A stretch of DNA of 6,627 nucleotides, taken from Lentisphaeria bacterium UBA1829. Its GTDB lineage: Bacteria > Verrucomicrobiota > Lentisphaeria > Victivallales > UBA1829. How positions within the stretch are numbered: position 1 is the stretch's first letter; each line of letters begins with the position of its first letter. Made by a program: the position numbers and the translations under genes. The notes under the pieces were generated by a model. It ran no database searches, was not told the origin of the DNA, and worked only from the letters and a program-made list of their open reading frames with translations. Of this stretch, positions 1-4,918 are shown one piece after another. The stretch spans positions 14,812-21,438 of the forward strand of contig DDJH01000164.1 of NCBI GenBank assembly GCA_002338895.1. Reading direction: 5' to 3'.

Positions 1-13
1 ACATTCCATTCAT
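1..13 (-). CDS. start of a third operon gene, cut off by the window edge
   Basis: Only the first four codons (M-N-G-M) are visible, so no function can be given. The ATG at 13-11 overlaps the TGA of the GH127-like gene (12-10) as an ATGA. An AGGAG at 25-21 sits 7 nt upstream, inside the 3' end of the GH127-like gene. The same arrangement joins the isomerase and GH127-like genes, which supports a translationally coupled operon continuing past the edge. A competing ATG at 9-7 directly follows the stop, but its spacing to the AGGAG is longer (11 nt) and so less favoured. Confidence 0.5.
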
Positions 14-1698
14 AGAGCTTCTCCTGTTTTCTGTGTGTTGTTCCCGCAGTTTTTCCGTCCATACAGAGGATCCTCTTCCAAAGCGCCGGCGAAACGGACC
101 GGGAAGTAGGTCCGGGTCCGATGCTCCTTCGAAAAACGGGTGAACAGAATGTCCCGCCGCGGACGGCTCCGGTTCTGAATCACGCACGGGATGCGGATTC
201 CCTCCGTTTCGACAACCGGCACGCAGGAATTGTCGATGGCGAGAAGATCGACCTCGTGTCCGGCCAGAGCATTTCTCTCCTGTTCCAGCGCGTAGACCAG
301 GGGGCCGCGCAGGATGGCGGCCTGTCCGCTCTGCGCAGCGGTCCCGCGGATCAGACGGACCGGCATCGGGAAATTCAGCTCCAGTTCCGTCTTTCCCGCA
401 GGCAGCGGGACGGAAAACCAGCCAGGCTGAGCATAGCGCACCGTTCCGCCCATTGAAATTTCCGCCTGCGGGCACCACACCGGAATGCGGAGCGTCAGAT
501 GGAATCCCGCGGCAGAGGAGACGGTCAGACGGATCTTTCCCGATTCGGGATACCCCGTTTTCTGTTCGATTCTCCGCTCCGGAAGCGTCAGGACGCTGTC
601 CGAATAGAGATTGACCGCGACGCCGTCCTCCGTCCGGAAAAAGATTCCTTCCGGAATTTCAAACATCATGCGGCGCAGGTTGTTCGGACAGCAGTAGGTC
701 TCCTTCTCGAACCATTCTCCCGGCTCGTTGAACGGGATGAAATAGCGCTGCCGCATCCCATCCTCCGACTGCGCGCCGAAGAAGGCGTTGTACATCACGC
801 GCTCGAACAGATCGCCGAACAGAGGATCGCTCTCGCGCTCCAGCATTTTTGCGGCGAAGCGCAGCAGATACGCCGACGCGCACGTCTCCCCCCACCGTCC
901 GAGTCCGATCTGCGTCCGATCCCAGATTTCCCCCCAGTTCCTTCCTCCGGTGCACGAACCGCTGATGGAGGAGTACCCCTGTTCCAGAATCCGGCTCCGG
1001 AGTTCATGCGCTCCCTTCCGGAGTCTGCCGGATTCATCCTGCGTCAGCTCCTCGAGCTTCAGCTGCGCCAGAACCCGGGCCAGAAAGGTGTAGACGTGCG
1101 CAAGTCCGTTGACCGGCACCCGGCGATCGTATATTTCCAGCTTTTCCGCCAGAGCGAACTCCTTCCGGCAGTACTCCAGGAACTTCCGTTCGCCGGAAGC
1201 CTCGTACAGCAGCAGGAACGCCTCTTCCAGCCCGAGATTCATGCCGCTCTTCCTCCGGATCAGATACGAGCCGAGACGCAGAGCGCTCTCCAGGGAGGCG
1301 GACTGCTTCAAACGCAGAAAATCATTCACCAACGCCTGAATGATATACGCCTGTTCATGATTGTCCCAGACGCCCGGAGGACCGGAAAAGATGGAGATTG
1401 CACCATCCGGGGTCTGCGTCCGGATCAGATCCCCGACCGTCTGTTCCTTCCGGAGCCGCATTGCCGTTCCGCCGATGCCGGCGGCAGACGCCTTCACCAT
1501 GGCATCCAGAAGCATGCCGTACCCGGCAAATCCGCCCGGGACCTCCGGCTCACTCCGGCGGAGCCGGAAATGACGGGCAAAGAGATTTTCAATATCCAGA
1601 TGATTCAGAATTTTGTCGGCCGTCCTTGCGGTGCGCTCGCCGATCTCTCCGCCGATCGTCACACATCCGGCGGGGAAGCGCTGAAAACGAGTGCTCAT
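10..1698 (-). CDS. GH127/DUF1680 family glycosidase, beta-L-arabinofuranosidase-like
   Basis: This 562-residue protein belongs to the DUF1680 / GH127 group, whose characterised member HypBA1 removes beta-L-arabinofuranose using a zinc-bound cysteine nucleophile. The visible landmarks fit: a TGG-x2-GE stretch with E257 (matching the HypBA1 acid/base Glu), the ETC motif with E271 and C273 (zinc ligands), and YCCPNN with C336 (nucleophile/zinc ligand) and C337 (zinc ligand). The helical (alpha/alpha)6 barrel would span about residues 20-355, with beta-sandwich domains after it (LRIPVW near 403-408, LRGPLVYALE near 463-472). No signal peptide is present, so it is probably cytoplasmic and acts on imported oligosaccharides. 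The start at 1698 is chosen because GGAGG (1710-1706) lies 7 nt upstream and the ATG overlaps the preceding stop. A longer reading from 1827 would add 43 low-complexity basic residues from inside the upstream gene. It is somewhat shorter than typical members (about 620-660 residues, from memory). Another DUF1680-related specificity, such as GH146, is possible. Confidence 0.88.
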   Translation of the reverse strand: MSTRFQRFPAGCVTIGGEIGERTARTADKILNHLDIENLFARHFRLRRSEPEVPGGFAGYGMLLDAMVKASAAGIGGTAMRLRKEQTVGDLIRTQTPDGAISIFSGPPGVWDNHEQAYIIQALVNDFLRLKQSASLESALRLGSYLIRRKSGMNLGLEEAFLLLYEASGERKFLEYCRKEFALAEKLEIYDRRVPVNGLAHVYTFLARVLAQLKLEELTQDESGRLRKGAHELRSRILEQGYSSISGSCTGGRNWGEIWDRTQIGLGRWGETCASAYLLRFAAKMLERESDPLFGDLFERVMYNAFFGAQSEDGMRQRYFIPFNEPGEWFEKETYCCPNNLRRMMFEIPEGIFFRTEDGVAVNLYSDSVLTLPERRIEQKTGYPESGKIRLTVSSAAGFHLTLRIPVWCPQAEISMGGTVRYAQPGWFSVPLPAGKTELELNFPMPVRLIRGTAAQSGQAAILRGPLVYALEQERNALAGHEVDLLAIDNSCVPVVETEGIRIPCVIQNRSRPRRDILFTRFSKEHRTRTYFPVRFAGALEEDPLYGRKNCGNNTQKTGEAL

Positions 1699-2675
1699 TC
1701 CTCTCCCTCCCCGAACAGGATTCCGCGCATCAGAGCGCTTGCGGCGACGGCGTCCTTTCTGCGCAGGACAGCGGCAACCTTTTCCGGATCGATCCGGTCC
1801 GCCCTCCGTTCGAGAGCCTGCATCCATGCGGCGCTCTCGGCGACGGCGTCGCGGCCGTCCTCCCGGTAGGGATACTGATCAATCGTCAAATAGCCGTCGT
1901 ATCCGGTCCGGCGCAGCCAGTAGAAGAATTCGAGATACTCCAGAGTGTGGACGGAACCGACGATCATATCGTCATCCCAGAGCCGGTAGTTGTCGTTGAT
2001 ATGGACATGGAACAGACGCTTTCCGTACTTGTCAAGCATTGCGACCGCCTCCGCGGGACTTTCGTATCCGAGCAGGACATGTCCGTAATCGAGAACCGCT
2101 CCGCAGTTTTCCTCTCCGATCTCCTGAATCATCAGCAGCGTTGTCGCCGTGCTGTTCACATAGCAGTGATTGCGCGGTTCCTTTGCCTTGTATTCCAGAG
2201 AGATCCGGATGTCGGACCGGTGACGGCAGGCTTCCCGGATTCCGTCGGCGAAGAGGGTCCGTTCCCGGATGTAGTCCGCCTGGAACAGATAATCGTAACC
2301 ATCCTGTCCGGGCCAGACCGTCACCAGATCGCACCCGATCTCCGCCGCGAGGTCCATCGCCCGCACCGTATCCCGGATCGCCTCCTTCCGGACCGCCGGA
2401 TCCACCGAAGAGAGAGTCCCCTGCTTCCACTTTGCCTGCGTGAAGTGATCCACCGCAAGCGAAACCGGTTTCAATCCGCTCTCCTTCAGCAGTCCTCGAA
2501 TCTCCTGAAACGACTCCAGCAGCTCCGGAGTCAGCACCAGATCCACTCCCGAGATCTGCGGGACGGACCGCACCCGTTCCACCAGCTCCTTCCAGGAAAA
2601 CGCTCTTCCGTACGCGGGGCAGTAGCGGTCCGAACAGGATCCGACATTTCCCAGAAAAACCGAATACTTCTGCAT
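1695..2675 (-). CDS. xylose-isomerase-like TIM-barrel protein, probable sugar isomerase/epimerase
   Basis: A 326-residue protein of the AP-endonuclease-2 / xylose-isomerase-like TIM-barrel family. Such proteins interconvert aldoses and ketoses or epimerise sugars at a divalent metal. Candidate metal ligands come in the expected order: E161 (SLEYK), D196 with H199 (LDYGH), H225 (HVHIND) and D266 (TIDQYP). A DDD at 234-236 follows H225 at about the place where L-rhamnose isomerase and xylose isomerase carry their second-metal aspartates. This favours a true aldose-ketose isomerase over a single-metal epimerase, though that comparison is from memory. A WPGQDGYDY motif (121-129) also resembles isomerases. 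There is no signal peptide. The start at 2675 is preceded by AAGGAG (2688-2683) at 7 nt. The in-frame ATG at 2723 lies upstream of the predicted -10 box and is rejected. It is first in the minus-strand operon; its stop overlaps the GH127-like start by ATGA. The substrate is unknown; arabinose or a related pentose would fit the neighbour. Confidence 0.85.
   Translation of the reverse strand: MQKYSVFLGNVGSCSDRYCPAYGRAFSWKELVERVRSVPQISGVDLVLTPELLESFQEIRGLLKESGLKPVSLAVDHFTQAKWKQGTLSSVDPAVRKEAIRDTVRAMDLAAEIGCDLVTVWPGQDGYDYLFQADYIRERTLFADGIREACRHRSDIRISLEYKAKEPRNHCYVNSTATTLLMIQEIGEENCGAVLDYGHVLLGYESPAEAVAMLDKYGKRLFHVHINDNYRLWDDDMIVGSVHTLEYLEFFYWLRRTGYDGYLTIDQYPYREDGRDAVAESAAWMQALERRADRIDPEKVAAVLRRKDAVAASALMRGILFGEGEE
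1706..1710 (-). promoter_or_regulatory. ribosome binding site of the GH127-like gene
   Basis: GGAGG on the minus strand, 7 nt before the ATG at 1698. It lies within the last codons of the isomerase-like gene, and this position decides the start in favour of 1698 over the upstream in-frame ATG at 1827. Confidence 0.75.
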
Positions 2676-2682
2676 CCACCAT

Positions 2683-2688
2683 CTCCTT
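2683..2688 (-). promoter_or_regulatory. ribosome binding site of the isomerase-like gene
   Basis: AAGGAG on the minus strand, 7 nt upstream of the ATG at 2675. An ATG at 2682-2680, directly after the AAGGAG, is in another frame and too close to it to be used. Confidence 0.8.
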
Positions 2689-2711
2689 CTTTTTGTAGAA
2701 ATCCTATTGTT

Positions 2712-2740
2712 ATTATATTGCATTTTCTTATTTTCGTCAA
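2712..2740 (-). promoter_or_regulatory. sigma70-type promoter of the isomerase/GH127 operon
   Basis: On the minus strand, TTGACG (2740-2735) is separated by 17 bp from TATAAT (2717-2712), a near-consensus promoter. Transcription would begin near 2705, leaving about a 30-nt leader before the ATG at 2675. It occupies the same DNA as the opposing promoter for the AraC gene at 2773, so the two are unlikely to be filled at once. Confidence 0.75.
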
Positions 2741-2744
2741 TATA
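2714..2744. repeat. inverted repeat TATATTG-N17-CAATATA across the divergent promoters
   Basis: Perfect 7-bp arms at 2714-2720 and 2738-2744 are separated by 17 bp. The arms overlap the -10 and -35 elements of both opposing promoters. Some of the symmetry comes from the promoter elements themselves. It may also be an operator, for example for one of the AraC proteins, but no binding evidence is available. Confidence 0.45.
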
Positions 2745-2746
2745 TT
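2718..2746 (+). promoter_or_regulatory. predicted promoter of the first AraC-family gene
   Basis: On the plus strand, TTGCAT (2718-2723) is followed after 17 bp by TATATT (2741-2746). The -35 is weak (3 of 6) and the -10 good (5 of 6). A start near 2753 gives a leader of about 20 nt. A weak -35 fits a regulator gene expressed at a low level or needing activation. Confidence 0.5.
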
Positions 2747-2758
2747 ACCGTATGGAAA

Positions 2759-2769
2759 TTACAATGTAA
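2759..2769. promoter_or_regulatory. small palindrome TTACA-A-TGTAA before the first AraC gene
   Basis: A perfect 5-bp inverted repeat with a one-base centre lies between the predicted transcription start (near 2753) and the AraC ATG at 2773. The position would suit an autoregulatory operator. At this length and in AT-rich DNA, chance is a real possibility. Confidence 0.25.
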
Positions 2770-2772
2770 AAC

Positions 2773-3648
2773 ATGGATAAAACTATGAACAACGCATTTT
2801 TATTCCATTACAACACCTCGAAAGCCGACGAAGAGAAGGACTTTCACATCCGCGGAATCGGCGTGCATGAGACCATGCCCCCCGGACTGATCCGCCATGG
2901 CGACGAACAGTATCCGTGGCTGTTCATCTATTTTCATTCCCCCGCGCTCATCCGCACCCCCTCCGGCTCCGAAAAATGCGACCATTCCCTGATGATCTGG
3001 GAACCGCGGCAAATCCATCATTACGGCAACGAACTTTCACAATGGGATCACTCCTGGCTGATCGTGAAAGCGCCTTCGATCCGTCCGCTTCTGGAAAACT
3101 CTTCGATCACCCTGAACACGCCGATGGATGTGGAAGCAGGCGAAATTTTTGAGAAATATCTGACACTTCTTCACAGCGAAGTCAAACATCCCGTCAGCTC
3201 CCGCTATCTTCTGGAACACTTTCTGGAACTCTTTCTCTTTGAGCTGAACCGGATTCTGAAAGGACAGTATGTTCCTGTTCCTCAGAATCTCCAGGCGATC
3301 GCACAGTATCTGAACCGGAATCTCGACCGTCCTCTGACAATCGGCGATCTTGCGGAAACGTTTCACATATCTCCTCCATATCTGATGGCCCGCTTCAAGG
3401 AGTGCTACGGCATTTCCCCCATGCACTATCTGAATCAGCGACGGATGGAACGCGCCGCGCTTCTTCTCCAGAATTCCCCCTACTCCTGCAAGGAAATCGC
3501 GGAAAGAACCGGCTTCGGCGATCCGCTCTATTTTTCCAGACGCTTCCGCCAGTTCTGGGGCTTTTCCCCGCGCGAATACCGGAAGAAAAACACCGCGCTT
3601 CCGACCCCGTCCGACGATTCGGACACCATCGGACGCCTCCGTATTTGA
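2773..3648 (+). CDS. AraC-family transcriptional regulator, first of two
   Basis: A 291-residue regulator with the usual AraC architecture. The N-terminal part (about 10-165) is a cupin-like sensor region, with a histidine-rich strand pair (HH at 82-83, DHSWLIV 92-98). The C-terminal part is a double helix-turn-helix. The first HTH is near 188-209 (LTIGDLAETFHIS) and the second near 237-260 (CKEIAERTGFGDPLYFSRRFRQ), ending in the family signature FSPREYR (264-270). The ligand is probably a sugar or oligosaccharide released by the neighbouring enzymes, but nothing in the sequence identifies it. The gene diverges from the isomerase/GH127 operon across 97 bp and is the obvious candidate to control it. 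The start is uncertain: neither the ATG at 2773 nor the in-frame ATG at 2785 has a convincing Shine-Dalgarno, and the leader is short. A basic tail of about 20 residues after the HTH shows no known motif. Confidence 0.95.
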   Translation: MDKTMNNAFLFHYNTSKADEEKDFHIRGIGVHETMPPGLIRHGDEQYPWLFIYFHSPALIRTPSGSEKCDHSLMIWEPRQIHHYGNELSQWDHSWLIVKAPSIRPLLENSSITLNTPMDVEAGEIFEKYLTLLHSEVKHPVSSRYLLEHFLELFLFELNRILKGQYVPVPQNLQAIAQYLNRNLDRPLTIGDLAETFHISPPYLMARFKECYGISPMHYLNQRRMERAALLLQNSPYSCKEIAERTGFGDPLYFSRRFRQFWGFSPREYRKKNTALPTPSDDSDTIGRLRI

Positions 3649-3888
3649 AGGAAAAGCAGCGCAGTCATCCCTCCGCCCCTCTCTTCCGACAAGAGGAATT
3701 CTGACGCACGAAGTCAAAACATCTTCTCCCTTTTCCGTTTTTCCGCTTGAAGAACCCCTTTTCCGGGTGTAAAATACAGAAACTTTTCAGAAACGGATGA
3801 ATCCAGAAATGCCCGATGCCAGACAAAACCCCTTCCAAACCCGGCGGAATCCCGGATCGGCCGTTGATCGGCGGGGAGAGATCTGCCG
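3649..3888 (+). other. 240-bp gap between the two AraC genes
   Basis: No gene was recognised here. The gap holds a predicted promoter (3747-3775) and an inverted repeat around the downstream ribosome binding site (3867-3890). No convincing terminator follows the first AraC gene; the best hairpin near 3680-3700 has a stem of only about five pairs and no T-tract. Read-through into the second regulator is therefore possible. Confidence 0.5.
3747..3775 (+). promoter_or_regulatory. predicted promoter of the second AraC-family gene
   Basis: TTGAAG (3747-3752) is followed after 17 bp by TAAAAT (3770-3775). A start near 3782 would give a leader of about 107 nt, long enough for post-transcriptional control. 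The match is fair rather than strong. Confidence 0.5.
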
Positions 3889-3890
3889 AT
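3867..3890 (+). promoter_or_regulatory. inverted repeat enclosing the ribosome binding site of the second AraC gene
   Basis: ATCGGC (3867-3872) and GCCGAT (3885-3890) are perfect 6-bp complements with a 12-nt loop. The loop carries the GGGGAG Shine-Dalgarno (3873-3878), and the right arm includes the first two bases of the start codon at 3889. A second GATCGGC copy at 3855-3861, 11 bp upstream of the one at 3866-3872, could pair with the same right arm. This may modulate translation, or be a DNA operator, or be chance. Confidence 0.35.
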
Positions 3891-4767
3891 GAACTGGATG
3901 CTGTCGGACATCAGCCGTCCGCTCTTTTCCTCGTGCGTTCCCCTTGCGCGGTTCGGGATGGAGCATAAGAAGAAGCATACCATCCATCGGAAGTTCGACC
4001 ATATCGCCCTCTCTCTGATCTGGGGAGAGGAGATGGAAGTGCGCCTGGAGAACCAGTACGGATGCGAGGTCTTCACAGAACCGGTCTGCGTCATCGCGCT
4101 GCCGGGCGACAATCGGAAGATGATCCCACTTCGTCCGTTCGAGGAGCTGTATCTTGTCTACCGGAGCGAGGATCTTCCGCGGATTCTGCCGGGACTTCCG
4201 GAAAACAGAGCCGATTTCCGCCGCAGCATCCCGGCAAGGGATGTTCCGCTGTTTTTTCATCTGCGCGACTCGGTGGAGACTCTGGCGAATCAGGAGCAGA
4301 CAGAGTCCACAATCACGCAGCTGGATCTTCTCGGCTCCCTGCTTCTGGCGGCGACCTTCCGTCACCCCGCGCCCCCTGTCACCCGGGAGGAAAAGCTGAT
4401 GGTCCGCTTCCGGCAGTTCATCTATCAGCATTACCGGGAGACGATCGACTGGGAGGCCATGGCCGCGGAACACGGGATCGGCCTTCAGACCTTCCGGAAG
4501 ATCTGGCGGAGGAAATCCGCCTGTTCCCCGCATCAGCTTGTCCTGCAGCTGCGCAACCGGGACGCCTGCGATCTTCTGGGCGACCTCTCGCTTTCCATTC
4601 AGGAGATTGCCGGAATGCTGGGCTGTCCGGACTCCTGCTACTTCTCCCGCTTCTTCCGCAGAATGAACGGGATCTCGCCTTCGGAATACAGGGACCGGAA
4701 CCGGGGAATCGACACACCTGCTTCCTCCCGCACTCCCGATCGCCCCGAAACAGACCGGAATAAATAA
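3889..4767 (+). CDS. AraC-family transcriptional regulator, second of two
   Basis: A 292-residue AraC-type regulator. The N-terminal 165 residues form a sensor-like region, beta-rich around 37-92 (LSLIWGEEMEVRLENQ, VCVIALPGDN), with little visible similarity to the first regulator's sensor. The C-terminal DNA-binding domain contains a first HTH near 186-208 (IDWEAMAAEHGIGLQTFRKIW) and a second near 235-258 (SIQEIAGMLGCPDSCYFSRFFRR), closing with ISPSEYRDR (262-270). The start at 3889 has GGGGAG at 3873-3878, with a 10-nt spacing. The gene lies 240 bp after the first regulator and 151 bp before the secreted glycoside hydrolase, transcribed in the same direction. The position suggests control of that hydrolase, but this is inference. 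The tail after the HTH (271-292) is rich in Pro, Arg and Asp and looks disordered. Confidence 0.93.
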   Translation: MNWMLSDISRPLFSSCVPLARFGMEHKKKHTIHRKFDHIALSLIWGEEMEVRLENQYGCEVFTEPVCVIALPGDNRKMIPLRPFEELYLVYRSEDLPRILPGLPENRADFRRSIPARDVPLFFHLRDSVETLANQEQTESTITQLDLLGSLLLAATFRHPAPPVTREEKLMVRFRQFIYQHYRETIDWEAMAAEHGIGLQTFRKIWRRKSACSPHQLVLQLRNRDACDLLGDLSLSIQEIAGMLGCPDSCYFSRFFRRMNGISPSEYRDRNRGIDTPASSRTPDRPETDRNK

Positions 4768-4796
4768 TCCAACGAATATATCAAAAAGTCCAACGC

Positions 4797-4824
4797 CTCC
4801 CCGTAAACGGGGGGTTGACATTTT
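4797..4824 (+). terminator. terminator-like hairpin after the second AraC gene
   Basis: CTCCCCG (4797-4803) and CGGGGGG (4808-4814) form a 7-bp stem, with one G-U pair, around a TAAA loop. The following tract, TTGACATTTT, is only partly T-rich, so termination may be incomplete. The tail is also the -35 box of the next promoter. Confidence 0.5.
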
Positions 4825-4843
4825 CAGGGGCTTGTGTTATAAT
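4815..4843 (+). promoter_or_regulatory. perfect-consensus sigma70 promoter of the secreted glycoside hydrolase
   Basis: TTGACA (4815-4820) and TATAAT (4838-4843) are separated by exactly 17 bp, with a TGT extended -10 just upstream (4835-4837). All 12 hexamer bases match consensus. Transcription should begin near 4850, giving a leader of about 70 nt. A promoter this strong normally needs a repressor to be conditional, which fits the repeats immediately downstream. Confidence 0.85.
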
Positions 4844-4853
4844 TAAAAAAGAA

Positions 4854-4872
4854 ATGCTAACATATGCTAACA
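4854..4872 (+). repeat. tandem direct repeat ATGCTAACA x2, possible operator
   Basis: Two identical 9-bp units at 4854-4862 and 4864-4872 have a period of 10 bp, one helical turn, and begin about 4 bp after the predicted transcription start. The centre, TAACATATGCTA, is also an imperfect palindrome. AraC proteins often bind paired direct half-sites; a LacI- or GntR-type dimer could use the palindrome. The location would block the promoter. Confidence 0.5.
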
Positions 4873-4876
4873 AATT

Positions 4877-4894
4877 GTATTTTGAGTGTATTTT
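4877..4894 (+). repeat. second tandem direct repeat GTATTTT x2 in the same leader
   Basis: GTATTTT occurs at 4877-4883 and 4888-4894, a period of 11 bp, just after the ATGCTAACA pair. It could extend the protein-binding region or be a low-complexity effect of the AT-rich leader. Confidence 0.3.
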
Positions 4895-4918
4895 AACAAA
4901 AAAAGGAGAAGAGAAGCG

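Noticed and set aside
1699..1827. An N-terminal extension of 43 residues on the GH127-like protein
   Set aside because: It would lie inside the isomerase-like gene, is a basic low-complexity stretch, and ignores the GGAGG at 1710-1706 and the ATGA coupling.
2676..2723. An earlier start for the isomerase-like protein at 2723
   Set aside because: This ATG lies upstream of the predicted -10 and transcription start, and the clear AAGGAG serves the ATG at 2675.
1398..2780. A 460-codon plus-strand open frame, and another at 499-1869
   Set aside because: Both lie opposite the clearly recognisable isomerase-like and GH127-like genes, have no family motifs, and lack ribosome binding sites.
3675..3705. 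A terminator after the first AraC gene (CTCTT-CCGAC-AAGAG)
   Set aside because: The stem has only about five pairs, is not GC-rich, and has no T-tract.
3787..4821. A 344-codon minus-strand open frame opposite the second AraC gene
   Set aside because: It mirrors a canonical AraC protein and shows no domain of its own.
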